Positions 39,301-45,711 of a stretch of DNA of 64,000 nucleotides are shown piece by piece. The stretch's first letter is position 1, and each line of letters begins with the position of its first letter. The notes below the pieces were generated by a model that was given only the letters and a program-made list of their open reading frames with translations, made no database searches and had not been told where the DNA came from. The position numbers and the translations under genes are program-made. This stretch comes from Mermis nigrescens (lineage: Eukaryota > Nematoda > Enoplea > Mermithida > Mermithidae): assembly GCA_036768485.1 (NCBI GenBank), contig JAVLUZ010000542.1:186001-250000 (forward strand). The letters run 5' to 3'.

Positions 39301-42255
39301 GCTGAAGTCAAGGAAATTTATTGATTTTGTTGCACCAAAATTTTCGAAAATTTCAAAATTTAAAAAAAAAATTTTGCATCGAAAGTGAGTTTAAAGAAAA
39401 GTAGCTAGCGTAAAACGCCGAAAAACTCTATTTCTGCTGGTGCAGGGCAAATTTTTGAACCTATTTTTGATTCGTTTTGGAAAAGTAGGGTACCGTCCCC
39501 CTCCCCCCTTGAGAAAATCCTAGATCCGCGTCTGTTTGTTTTCAGTGTGATATCTGCGAATTTCACTGATTGTCTCGTTCTGAGACATATGCGATTCAAC
39601 AGCGGATTCAGGATTTACGTGGGGACGGTACCTATGCTATGAATGCACAGCATGGCCGGTGTGGAGGTCATTCAAAGAGCTTTTCCGAGCCAAAAATGGT
39701 CTTAAAAACTGCTATAAATGCTGAACTAGCGAAAAGCTGTATCTATGTTCGATCAATTTTGAGTACTTTTGTAAAAAAATGATTTTCTCAAACCTTTTTG
39801 CCTTCGCTTTTCTTTTAGTGTCTGCAGAAAATTTCCCATTTTTCCATTTTAGGGATCCATCTGGACCCTCAGACCCCATGCGTGTCTCGACTCTTACTCA
39901 ACGTTTCATGCGAAAACTAAAAATATTGCAGAAAATTTGTAATTTATGCTCATCGATTTAAGGCTTAATGATGTCTAATTTTAGTTGAAATGTTTTAAAA
40001 TTAGGAATTTTTCGAGAATTTTAAATTTTTTTTGTAAATTTAGATACAAAGGAGAATAAAGAGAAAATGTTCAGGAGTTTTGCTGGAAGACTCTCCAGCA
40101 TAGGTGGGCGGCACCAAAGTTATGAAGGGGAGCGGGGGTGCAAGATTTTGTCAGAGGTCAAAAAATGGCCTTTAAAATGGCGGTATGGCATGGCGGAAAA
40201 AGCACCATTTTTCAACGTTTCTCATCGAGCACTATCCATTGGCATTAAAAAATTGCGAAAAAATTTAAAAAATTGAATTCTGGGGGTATTTTGATTTCTG
40301 GGGGTGTATACCCCAAACTCCTCCACGCCCAGGTATGCTCTCCAGTCTTCAATTCGTTATGAATTAAGTATCTGTCAAATGTATGCAACAGTCGTCGCCG
40401 CTTTTTAAGTTTATAGTACCTATCTGATCGTTTAGACATGATTTATTTTATTATAAAGTTAGATCATATGACGACTATGCTTAAGATAATTTGCTTCAAT
40501 TTAGAATTTTTTTGAGCTTTCAGCGCTAACGTCTGAAAAGAAGTGAATAATCGGTGACAAATTAATTGAATACCGTTCAGCATTTTTGGAGCTGTTTTAG
40601 GTGCTTTCCTCGGTTCTAAATTACATGCATTAATTTATTGAAAAGCATATTATTTTCCTACCAAAAAACATTTTTGCACGCAACCAAGATTCAAAGGCGC
40701 TAATGAAAATTTCTGTGGGATAAAACAGTGATTCCACGCTTACTAATTTTTAAACAAAAATCCTTAAAGTCTTCATCATTAATTCAGCAATGAAATCGTA
40801 TTCCCTGCAAGCGTACAAATACAAGCAAAAGAGCGCAGTAATTTTCGTGAACTTTATCCTACTTCTTGAGCTTAATTATGTGGCTTTTCAATCAGATTGT
40901 ATATGGAAATTTGGATAGCCTTAACACTTTCTTGCTTAAAATTTACAAAAATGTCGACTTTTCTAAAAAACAAATTCTGCATCAGAAACTGATTAAAACG
41001 CAAATTACACGCCCTTAAATTCCAGCAAATGCCTTTTCTAGCTTGTTGTTCTCGACTGCTTTTAATTTCAAACATTTTAAGTTGGGGTGCCATGCCAACG
41101 TACAGGGTAGCATATGAATTCCGATGGGGTTCAAAAAGGTAAAAATTACTAAAAAGGCCATAAGTTCAATTTTTGGGGTCTGCTGGACCTGGATTCAGAT
41201 GGGATTTGAATTTTGGGGGTCTAAACCATACCTGGGCGTGGGAGGTGTATGCAACCCCCCCGAGAAACCGAAATACCCCCCCCCAGAAATCAAAATAACC
41301 TCCAGAATTCAATTTTTGAATTTTTTTGTTTGTTTTTTTCGCAATTTTTTTATGCCAATGGATAGTGCTCGATGAGAAACGTTGAAAAATGGTGTTTTTC
41401 GCCATACATCCATTTTTAAGGCCATTTTTGACCTTTGAAAAAATTTTTTGCACCCTACCCCCAGAACTTTGGTGCCGCCCACCTGTGGTCTAAAGCCCCA
41501 TGCCTAAATTAGGGGTCAGCGCCGCTCCGCCATTTATCAAAATTCTAAAACCGCAACTATTAAAATAAAATTACAATAGCGCCTAAGTCGTGCTCAGGCA
41601 TGGGATTTAGACTCCCAGAATAGAAAAGTGGGAAACTTTTCCAAGAAAATAAATTAAAAAGGTCGAAAACAAACATTTTATGCAGAAGCGTTTGTATAAG
41701 TTTTAGAGGCAATTTTAGCTCTAAGAGCAATGTTTGAAAATCTGTACTTTGCAGTTATGAGGAGAAACCTTTAAAAATAAAACCAATTCCTGCACATGAT
41801 CAACTTTTAAATTTCTCCTTTATACCTAGTGTATTTTTTAGCGAATTTCAAACCATCAAGAAGCTGTAGATGCTATGTGTGGCATAAAAATGATTAGGAG
41901 CTATTTTGCTGAATGCAATTTTTGCGAAATAATTTGTTACAATGTCTGTTTCTGGATTTTCGGAGTTAAAAATTCGCGCCACTGTTGAAAATCATTGCTG
42001 CTGTCATTTGAAAAAAAAATAGTTTTCCGATTTCACTTGTTTTAGACTGGTCATTTGACTCCGAAATTATCAGATTTGCTGTCAAAACTCCGCCAATGCC
42101 GTAAGTCATCGAGCAGTTCCACTTCTGCAATAAGCAATAAAACAGCACAGCACGAGCAGCAACCGGGTACAAACGGAGATTCATTTTACTCGACCCCCTC
42201 CAAACGCCTACAAAAACTATTTCACCGCTTACTATTCCTTCGAACGCGAAAATAG
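12521..42255 (+). CDS. Putative multi-exon gene, Ser-rich protein, unrecognised
   Basis: I do not recognise the product. Exon candidates chain in compatible phase: 12521-12814, 15716-15827, 18128-18225, 24493-24547, 27708-27916, 29063-29239, 30912-31005, 32111-32391, 33860-33973, 34310-34550, 36620-36811, 38647-38838 and 42046-42255. That is about 750 residues, rich in Ser, Asn, Glu and Lys/Arg, with no membrane segment or known domain. The best supported part is 27708-42255; the first four exons are weaker and may belong to another gene. Several exons look like duplicates of each other. Introns contain many MITEs. Exon 34310-34550 has an apparent 1-base frameshift, so a decaying gene or an assembly error is possible. 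AATAAA follows the stop at 42267. Confidence 0.5.
12830..13580 (+). other. Intron or intergenic, no feature
   Basis: AT-rich; short degenerate direct repeats of aaatgaat near 13480-13530. Nothing else recognised. Confidence 0.5.
13589..13853 (-). mobile_element. MITE-A copy
   Basis: The ends are CATACCTGGGCG and GCCCACCTATG. Flanks are CGCATGAG (13581-13588) and CTCATGAG (13854-13861), 7 of 8 identical. The interior carries the family core GTTTCTCATC-type hairpin and TTGATGCCAATGGATAG. It is about 94 bases longer than the internally deleted copies. Confidence 0.85.
14201..14452 (-). mobile_element. MITE-A copy with perfect target duplication
   Basis: It is flanked by GTCACAAC on both sides (14193-14200, 14453-14460). 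The left end CACACATCGGCG is slightly diverged; the right end is GCCCACCTATG. Full-length family interior. Confidence 0.9.
15008..15210. mobile_element. Merlin-like MITE with perfect 35-bp inverted ends
   Basis: A perfect 35-bp terminal inverted repeat (15008-15042 and 15176-15210) begins GGATCTAGTATACAATTTAC. The flanks are a perfect 8-bp duplication GATTTTTC (15000-15007 and 15211-15218). The interior is two opposed runs of a GTAATGTGT / ACACATTAC unit, so the whole element can fold into a hairpin. GG termini with an 8-bp duplication suggest Merlin. There is no coding capacity. Confidence 0.9.
15244..15262. repeat. (ATTG)n microsatellite
   Basis: About four perfect copies of ATTG/TTGA. Confidence 0.8.
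15716..15827 (+). CDS. Candidate exon, unknown Ser-rich protein
   Basis: It lies between acceptor tcaattttaag (ending 15715) and donor gtaaac (15828), 37 codons plus 1 nt (phase 0 to 1). It encodes ILMVESFADSQLESSQSKVT and then SDGLILNHEGSSSIRVS. The frame stops soon after the donor. It fits in phase between 12521-12814 and 18128-18225. Confidence 0.4.
15935..16153. mobile_element. Possible TA-flanked MITE, CTGTCTATTC ends
   Basis: The left end CTGTCTATTCGATTCC and the inverse of the right end (TGGTCTGTTCCACTC) are similar to each other and to the GTCTGTTTCA family. The ends are imperfect and the interior is not shared with other copies here. Confidence 0.35.
16160..17800 (+). other. Intron or intergenic, nothing clear
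   Basis: AT-rich. A 69-codon ORF at 17241-17450 shows no recognisable motif and is not claimed. Confidence 0.5.
17810..17874. mobile_element. 65-bp deletion derivative of the TGTAC hAT family
   Basis: It keeps both ends of the 2239-2681 element (CACGGTTTTTTGTATTCGGC and TTGTACAAAAACACTG) with almost no interior. No clear target duplication remains. Confidence 0.6.
17954..18042. repeat. (TA)n microsatellite, about 89 bp
   Basis: Uninterrupted TA dinucleotides. The long Ile-Tyr ORF read across it is an artefact. Confidence 0.98.
18128..18225 (+). CDS. Candidate exon, unknown acidic protein segment
   Basis: It follows a pyrimidine-rich tract and AG at 18127 and ends at donor gtattt (18226). 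It has 2 nt plus 32 codons, so it accepts phase 1 and leaves phase 0, matching 15716-15827. It reads KGLCGRSDQCLPSGSIAIVD then EKSSVVDGEKEE. The opposite strand is also open here (17919-18242), so strand assignment is uncertain. Confidence 0.33.
19494..19656. mobile_element. GTCTGTTTCA-family MITE
   Basis: Ends GTCTGTTTCACACAAGTTT and, inverted, GTCTGTTTCACATGAGTTT. The right flank is TA and the left is CA. The core GACAGATTGCGATTATAGCA matches 42654-42818. Confidence 0.75.
19767..20004 (+). mobile_element. MITE-A copy nested in the 2.4 kb element
   Basis: It is flanked by AAGTACAT (19759-19766) and AAGTACAC (20005-20012), 7 of 8. It begins CATAGGTGGGCGGC and shows the full family interior. 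Confidence 0.88.
20960..22018 (-). mobile_element. Gypsy-like LTR element fragment: LTR plus leader
   Basis: Read on the minus strand, a LTR of about 490 bp begins TGTGGCGACATCG at 22018. It contains TTCAATAAAAGTTGC near its end and is followed by TTGGGGTCCCGGCG (about 21510-21525), which could be a primer binding site. The leader from there to about 20960 resembles the fragments at 10360-10860 and the inverse of 48817-49285. No gag or pol is visible and the second LTR is absent. Confidence 0.45.
22045..22305 (+). mobile_element. MITE-A copy next to the LTR end
   Basis: Ends CATACGTGGGCAGC and CACGCTTAGGTGTG. Flanks TGTACCAC and CCTACCAC match 6 of 8. The interior is typical of the family. 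Confidence 0.8.
22330..24130 (+). repeat. Degenerate ~180-bp satellite block 1 (TTTACAC-rich)
   Basis: A motif like TAGCCCTTGAATCGTAGTAC recurs near 22772, 22950, 23135, 23318, 23504 and 23676, a spacing of roughly 172-186 bp. Between these, GTGTAAACTTTACAC-type palindromes recur. Alternate monomers are more alike, giving a ~360-bp dimer. It ends near 24130 in GGGGTACCCAAGTATATTAT, also the end of the block at 45890-48150. No coding function is seen; a 94-codon ORF at 22978-23262 is considered chance. Confidence 0.7.
24493..24547 (+). CDS. Weak candidate exon, 18 codons
   Basis: It lies between AG at 24492 and donor gtgatc (24548), phase 0 to 1, encoding GKFVFEGNLSPSVFPQYI. Its first residues resemble the start of the next exon (GKYEFENS). 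The phase fits 27708-27916. The acceptor has a poor pyrimidine tract. Confidence 0.22.
24779..24867. repeat. 44-bp tandem duplication
   Basis: Two head-to-tail copies (24779-24822, 24823-24867) of a unit starting GTTCCATTTTCTGTTCTAAA. They differ by about two bases, so the duplication is recent. Confidence 0.95.
24870..25935 (+). other. Intron or intergenic, nothing recognised
   Basis: No coding-like ORF, inverted ends or repeat relationship was seen in this stretch. Confidence 0.5.
25947..26743. mobile_element. TGTAC-family hAT-like element
   Basis: Ends CACCATTTTGTACGAG and, inverted, CACTGATTTTGTACGAG. Flanks TGTTAAGG (25939-25946) and TGTTTAGG (26744-26751), 7 of 8. It contains a TTCGGCGCTTAACGC motif and a nested MITE (26396-26554). 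Confidence 0.65.
26396..26554. mobile_element. CAGGCACGTAGC-type MITE, perfect ends and duplication
   Basis: A perfect 12-bp inverted end CAGGCACGTAGC / GCTACGTGCCTG is flanked by GTCAGCTG on both sides (26388-26395, 26555-26562). A relative lies at 56880-57054 (shared TATTTTGTG, CCAAAATAGGA..GCCAGCTAC). Confidence 0.92.
27275..27383. repeat. (AAT)n microsatellite
   Basis: About 35 near-perfect ATA/AAT units with one interruption (aatgat) near 27295. Confidence 0.97.
27708..27916 (+). CDS. Exon with MSVISEEDEN motif
   Basis: The acceptor follows tgcctgcgtttattaag (ending 27707). The frame opens there (GKYEFENSTSHCESMDNYES) because the in-frame TAA overlaps the AG. A donor gtaaac at 27917 gives 2 nt plus 69 codons. 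If this were a first exon, ATG 27752 (MDNYESGIMHMSSQW) would start it. It contains LMSVISEEDENSSIIKTPQS, the counterpart of MMSAISEKDENVSGMTASPR in 32111-32391. The frame actually stays open to 28027, so a longer version is possible. Confidence 0.5.
29063..29239 (+). CDS. Exon, Ser/Gly/Asp-rich segment
   Basis: Acceptor ttctgccacag (ending 29062), donor gtgact (29240), 59 codons, phase 0 to 0. It reads IDNMDNSASFTSSDRLCSSF then PSLFAEQGNSDLGAGDLSDL. The acceptor is good and the donor weak. The pattern D-N-S-x-S-F-x-S echoes DLNSRSFGS in 33860-33973. It could instead be an alternative first exon starting at ATG 29072. Confidence 0.5.
30147..30580. repeat. Dispersed repeat E, copy 1
   Basis: It shares TACGCGTCAAAAACATMGTTTTTC, TCTGACGATGCTCTATCTTTCTAGAG and AATCGCCGATTCTGG with copies at about 35640-35990, 54110-54470 and 54830-55215. 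It contains GGCGTGAAGCGCC. Its ends are not defined. Confidence 0.6.
30912..31005 (+). CDS. Exon, Ser-rich with ESLESES
   Basis: It lies between cattacag (ending 30911) and donor gtaaga (31006), phase 0 to 1. It reads SPNSVSPMYEKSSPLNMFES then LESESVISGGE. The S-P dipeptides are possible proline-directed phosphorylation sites (inference). Confidence 0.5.
32111..32391 (+). CDS. Exon with MSAISEKDEN motif
   Basis: Acceptor ttttattaag (ending 32110), donor gtaaat (32392), 2 nt plus 93 codons, accepting phase 1 and leaving phase 0. It includes FEHYLEHLCATAFDTSEINE, FSSEYLTIATLQRSMMSAIS and EKDENVSGMTASPRVAPKR. It is homologous to the 27708-27916 exon and has the same entry and exit phases. Confidence 0.55.
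32876..33382. mobile_element. hAT-like element, CAGTGGCGGATCC ends
   Basis: The right end inverted reads CAGTGGCGGATCCAGGATTT. The left end is a decayed form (CTGGTGGATTTAGACGGGGG). It contains a poly-G tract and GACGCTTCGCGCC. A relative is at 38918-39534. The target duplication is not clear. Confidence 0.6.
33860..33973 (+). CDS. Exon, 38 codons
   Basis: Acceptor gtgtgcag (ending 33859), donor gtaaat (33974), phase 0 to 0. It reads KFDLNSRSFGSENIEQLITP then DSNLPPTSALTYTPSKLT. The TP/SP sites resemble those of the later exons. Confidence 0.5.
34310..34550 (+). CDS. Exon with apparent 1-base frameshift
   Basis: Acceptor aattcgcag (ending 34309), donor gttaga (34551). From 34310 the frame reads AETPSASASAELKDITAQ and hits TAG at 34367-34369. 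A second open frame, shifted by one, continues with SRQLKSAPATLGVRHSPSPS and ends GRPVTPKGTSTPVHNK at 34550. The length is 3n+1, while both neighbouring exons are phase 0. One extra base near 34367 explains this: a real mutation, an assembly error, or an unrecognised mini-intron. Confidence 0.45.
34560..36600 (+). other. Intron with repeat E copy, otherwise nothing clear
   Basis: Repeat E copy 2 lies at about 35640-35990 (CGCGTCAAAAACATCGTTTTTC). A GTCTATTTCACG fragment near 36003 is a MITE remnant. The rest is AT-rich. Confidence 0.5.
36620..36811 (+). CDS. 64-codon exon, duplicate of 38647-38838
   Basis: Acceptor tttcctcag (ending 36619), donor gtgcgt (36812), exactly 64 codons, phase 0 to 0. 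It contains SSSTRIERPCSKSPLPLGIT and ends KKTLVPLSNRITS. The next exon has SANSIERPIQKSPLVSRRPS and ends KHIITPLRNKAIS, with the same length and phase. The segment is basic and Ser-rich. An alternative donor gtaaaa lies 5 bases downstream. The frame would otherwise stop at 36840. Confidence 0.6.
37215..37470. repeat. Dispersed repeat F
   Basis: It shares AAAATGACCTCAAAAACTGGTGTAA-like sequence, GTTTAAACTACRTATTACACA-like sequence and TTTTCATCCCTTTT with about 31760-32030, and more weakly with 39650-39900. It has G-rich left and pyrimidine-rich right edges. Ends are undefined. Confidence 0.5.
37478..37716 (+). mobile_element. MITE-A copy, diverged ends
   Basis: The family interior is clear (GGTGGTATGGCGAACAAACA, TTTCTCATCGAGCACTATCC). 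The left end is CATAGGTGCTAC. No matching 8-bp flanks remain. Confidence 0.75.
38020..38420. repeat. T-rich low-complexity tract
   Basis: Long runs of TTTTTC and TTTAT. The Phe-rich ORFs across it are artefacts of composition. Confidence 0.9.
38647..38838 (+). CDS. 64-codon exon, duplicate of 36620-36811
   Basis: Strong acceptor ttttttacag (ending 38646) and strong donor gtatgt (38839), 64 codons, phase 0 to 0. It reads PLGGQFQRSASANSIERPIQ, then KSPLVSRRPSQEGLCNIPAG and ends PKHIITPLRNKAIS. RxxS sites (QRSAS, SRRPS) are possible basophilic kinase sites (inference). This is the best-defined exon of the gene. Confidence 0.65.
38918..39534. mobile_element. hAT-like element, CAGGGGCGGATTTAGG ends
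   Basis: Left end CAGGGGCGGATTTAGGGGGC; right end inverted CAGACGCGGATCTAGGATTT. Flanks TATCTTTT and TTTGTTTT match 6 of 8. It contains GACGCTTAGCGCCGG. This terminal pattern is common among animal hAT elements. Confidence 0.7.
40099..40337 (+). mobile_element. MITE-A copy with perfect target duplication
   Basis: CTCTCCAG lies on both sides (40091-40098 and 40338-40345). It runs from CATAGGTGGGCGGCACCAAA to CCACGCCCAGGTATG, so it is a good reference copy for the family. Confidence 0.95.
41227..41487 (-). mobile_element. MITE-A copy
   Basis: Flanks GTCTAAAC (41219-41226) and GTCTAAAG (41488-41495), 7 of 8. Ends CATACCTGGGCGTGGG and GCCGCCCACCTGTG. Confidence 0.9.
42046..42255 (+). CDS. Terminal exon of the Ser-rich gene
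   Basis: Acceptor ttgttttag (ending 42045); the frame runs 69 codons to TAG 42253-42255, phase 0 as required by 38647-38838. It reads TGHLTPKLSDLLSKLRQCRK, a Ser-rich stretch, then STPSKRLQKLFHRLLFLRTR K. The C-terminus is strongly basic. A consensus-like donor gtaagtc at 42104 would allow further splicing, but AATAAA at 42267 supports ending here. Confidence 0.55.
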   Translation, partial: TGHLTPKLSDLLSKLRQCRKSSSSSTSAISNKTAQHEQQPGTNGDSFYSTPSKRLQKLFHRLLFLRTRK

Positions 42256-42266
42256 AGAAAAAGATG

Positions 42267-42272
42267 AATAAA
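42267..42272 (+). promoter_or_regulatory. Poly(A) signal AATAAA
   Basis: It starts 12 bases after the stop codon of the terminal exon. The spacing is short but possible. Confidence 0.4.
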
Positions 42273-42587
42273 CCGGTCAAAACGATTGCAACTTCGAAAC
42301 CACGTTGGAAATGAATTAGTAGGTACATGTACATACCTATTATTTTTTCTAGGGCCATTTACCTACCAATTTTTTGCTACGTCGGCTAATAGTCGTATAT
42401 TTTCAGCATTATTTTACTAGTTGCTTGTCGTTGCGCTCACGCCACGTACATAGTGTAGCATTTTATTATGTAAGTCTTTACACGTGTTTTAAGAATATTT
42501 TACCGCGGAATATCTAAATACGTATATCTCTCGTGATTTTATATTTAATAAATTATCTGTCGAGTAAATGATATATGTAGAAAATAG

Positions 42588-42651
42588 TAGCTGCGACCGG
42601 GAGTAGAACCCGGACTTGTACTTTTAAGAGGATCGCCGCTCTTTCCAACTT
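42588..42651 (-). ncRNA. tRNA-like pseudogene or SINE head
   Basis: On the minus strand TTGGAAAGAGCGGC resembles a box A / D-arm. CCGGGTTCTACTCCCGG makes a perfect 5-bp T stem with a 7-base loop and box B. The anticodon stem is poorly paired. The 5' acceptor half is missing because a MITE begins at 42652. Confidence 0.35.
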
Positions 42652-42653
42652 TA

Positions 42654-42818
42654 GTCTGTTTCACACAACTTCGGTCGTCAATTTTAAAATCATCTCCGAC
42701 AATAAGCTCACAGATTGCGATTATAGCATTGATCCATTATATAATTATCGTAACCCTCGACTTACATAATGCCGAACAAAATTCTTAGAATTTATGCACG
42801 AAGTTATGTGAAACAGAC
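42654..42818. mobile_element. GTCTGTTTCA-family MITE with TA flanks
   Basis: Perfect ends GTCTGTTTCACA / TGTGAAACAGAC with TA on each side (42652-42653, 42819-42820). The core GATTGCGATTATAGCATTGA is shared with 11583-11740 and 19494-19656. Confidence 0.85.
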
Positions 42819-43201
42819 TATAATCATAGTGGGTAAGAATAAGCTATTTTTAGTTGAAAAATTTTTCTATTTCGCGCCGGGTTAATTCAAATAAGTGCAA
42901 TCTGCATGAAAAACGAGGTTTTCCCATCGATTCGCGCCAGTATTTCTCACTATCATCTTTCGCATTGAACGTTATTTTCATTATTATGTTCACACCGCTA
43001 CATACATTACTACCATTAAACGCAACAAGATAAAAGTCAAAATTTACGAACATCCTGCGAAAAGACGCCTACATATGAATGGCAGTTAGCCATGATTTTT
43101 ATAGTCTATAAAGATTAAGGCAAACTGATAGTAATTCAAACGCTCTTCGGAACGTTTTTCAGCAAATTTCGAAAAATTATATTTATGTAAGCGCATGCAT
43201 T

Positions 43202-44679
43202 GATTGTGTCCCGGGTGGCCGACAGTCCCGGATGACCGACAGTCACGGGTGATCGACAAATGGTTTTAAAAATAGATCTGTCAATCAAAAAAATTCCCGT
43301 CTGGCCGACAGTCCCGGGTGGCCGGCTATACCGGGTGGCCGACAGTCCTGAGTGGCCGACTGTACCGGGTGGCCGACAGTCCCAGGTGACCGACAAGTGG
43401 TATAATAATAGGTTTGTCATAAAAATTCCTAACTGACTAATGATTTTGGAATGAATGCATTTTCAAGTAGGTACCTATTTATGCACATAAATAGTTTTAC
43501 CAATGCAATAACATTGCTCATATAAATTCATAGCAAATTTAAAACATGCAGGATTTTGTAAAAAAGGCCTATTATTTACCATGCGTTCATAAAAATTCCT
43601 AAGTGACTAATGATTTCGGAATTGATGCTTTTTTCAAGTAGAAACCTATTTATACACATAAATAGTTTTACCAATGCAGTATTATTGCTCATATTAATTC
43701 ATAGCAAATTTAAAACATGCAGGATTTTGTAAAAAAGGCCTACCATTTATCATGCGTAATATTTTAGTGCTATCCTACTTAAACTTATTGTGGCTGCAAA
43801 ATTTCAGCTACATATTTGTGTAACTTCAGTGCAGCGGAAATGCCATCAAATGATTCACTCGCTATTTAAGCAAACTGGTGAACAGAGGCGTAGCCAAGAG
43901 TTTTGTGCAGCCAGTTCCTCAGTTTTTAGCAATAGAAGAATGCACAAATTTATCAGTATGGCGCGAAGTGCCGAGAAATTCCGACATTTAAATCGCCTCT
44001 CATTTTTCATGTGAAACTACTGAGCACTCTGTACGCTCCACTTAAAAATGTTTATTTTGACAAAAACAGGGATTAACTATCCGCCCGATTCAAAATGCAA
44101 ATGAGATTTTATTCTTAGAATTTTCGATTCCGAAGGTGCCTAAACGCGATTCATTGCTTATGCATTCCATTGCGCAAGTGAAACTACGCTGTAGGCCGAA
44201 TTTAACGCGCACAGGAATATAAGTAGTTCAAGATCTCAACGACGACTGGATAAAAATGAATCTTTGATACAAAAATTTTTAGTTTTGATAGTTTATGTTA
44301 AATATGTACATGTAATAAGTTTATATTCACATTTATGCCAGTGAAAATTTTATTGCTATTCTAAAAGAATGGAAAAATTACGCATTTCGATTTCGAAAAA
44401 ATGTACGTGCATACATTATGCACGTGCATATATTCACAGTAATAATACAACCGAGTCATTTGGGAGTTTTTATCGATCACCCGGTACAGTGTCGGCAACT
44501 CGGGACTGTGGGCCACCCGGTACAGTCGGCCACCCGGGACTGTCGGCCACTCGGAACAGTCGGCCAGTAGGTAGTCGGTCACTTGGGAATTTTTTGATTG
44601 ACAGATCTATTTTTATACTAGTTGCCGGTGACCCGGGACTGTCGGTCACACGGTACTGTCGGTCACCCGAGACGTTACC
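43202..44679. mobile_element. 1.48 kb element with GGCCGACAGTCCCGGGT subterminal arrays
   Basis: CATGCATT flanks both sides (43194-43201 and 44680-44687). Each end carries about 8-10 copies of a ~17-20 bp unit like GTGGCCGACAGTCCCGG, inverted relative to each other (43205-43395 and 44475-44675). The inner segment GATCTGTCAATCAAAAAAAT at about 43278 is repeated inverted at about 44586. There is no transposase ORF, so it is a non-autonomous DNA transposon. The superfamily is unclear; the 8-bp duplication fits hAT. Confidence 0.75.
43418..43757. repeat. 170-bp tandem duplication inside the element
   Basis: Two copies (43418-43587, 43588-43757) begin CATAAAAATTCCTAASTGAC and end CATGCG. They have diverged by roughly a tenth. 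Confidence 0.9.
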
Positions 44680-44862
44680 CATGCATTACACTCCGTAATC
44701 AATCCTTGCATAATCTCGTATCTTCATTATACGCATCTTTTGCGTCTATCTTTTCCTGTTTTTTAAACATTCTGTAGATGAAATCCTTAAAAACTATTCG
44801 ACGACTTACCTTATCATGGGTAGCGCATACCTATTATATGTATATACATACAAATGTACATA

Positions 44863-45670
44863 CTAGCAAAGAAAAATGCTCCGATGGAACAAAAAAGATG
44901 AATATACTTGGAATTGTGGATTATTAAGGATGTAAAAGGAGGGGACTAGGAAAAATCTACCTAAAGTCGCAAAATCTGCTAAAAATCACACTTTCTCTAA
45001 GCAACGCAAAAAATCGAAGTATATTCTGCGGCTTCGAACAAAGTGTCTTTTTTAAATAATGTTCAAAGTTTCAGATAAGAGTGTATAAACGAAATCTATA
45101 ATGTTTACTTTTTTAAATTGCTGGCAAGTAGCAACGCTGACTAGCTTCGTATCTTGATTGATAGAAAACTAAGTGGTATTGTATTTGAAATTGTGAAATT
45201 GTTTTATTTTGTTATGAACATTATAGCAAGCAAAGCAGGGGCCGATTAATTAGTGCACACAATCGTTACGGGAATGCTACTGTACTTACATTTAGTCTGT
45301 TTTAAGTCAACTTACGCGTTTCCTACTGTTTTAAACCAATAATTTCTTCAGTTGTCTTGGATGCATCGATGTTTGCTATTTCATTCAATTGGCTTAGAAA
45401 GACTGTTAGTTTACTCAATATCATTTCCCATAGCTACTGCATAGCTAACGTGCTGCTTTTTCAATCATTTTTATGGTTAAAGATTTATTTTAATCTGTTG
45501 GCCGCAGAATATACTTCGATTTTTTGCGTTGCTTAGAGAAAGTGTGATTTTTAGCAGATTTTGCGACTTTAGGTAGATTTTTCCTAGTCCCCTCCTTTTA
45601 CATCCTTAATAATCCACAATTCCAAGTATATTCATCTTTTTTGTTCCATCGGAGCATTTTTCTTTGCTAG
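44863..45670. mobile_element. TIR element H, copy 1 (CTAGCAAAG ends, TA flanks)
   Basis: About 165 bp of inverted terminal repeat (44863-45030 versus 45505-45670), starting CTAGCAAAGAAAAATGCTCC. TA lies on each side. A mariner-like TA duplication is likely (inference). It has no ORF. It forms the outer end of the left arm of the 7.8 kb inverted structure. Confidence 0.88.
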
Positions 45671-45711
45671 TACCCTACTTTTAATTAGCATGATTTCAGT
45701 ACATCAGTCAG

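Noticed and set aside
43136..44698. ORFs with repeated GTVGHPGLSATR-like units
   Set aside because: Translation of the GGCCGACAGTCCCGGG arrays in transposon ends, open on both strands.
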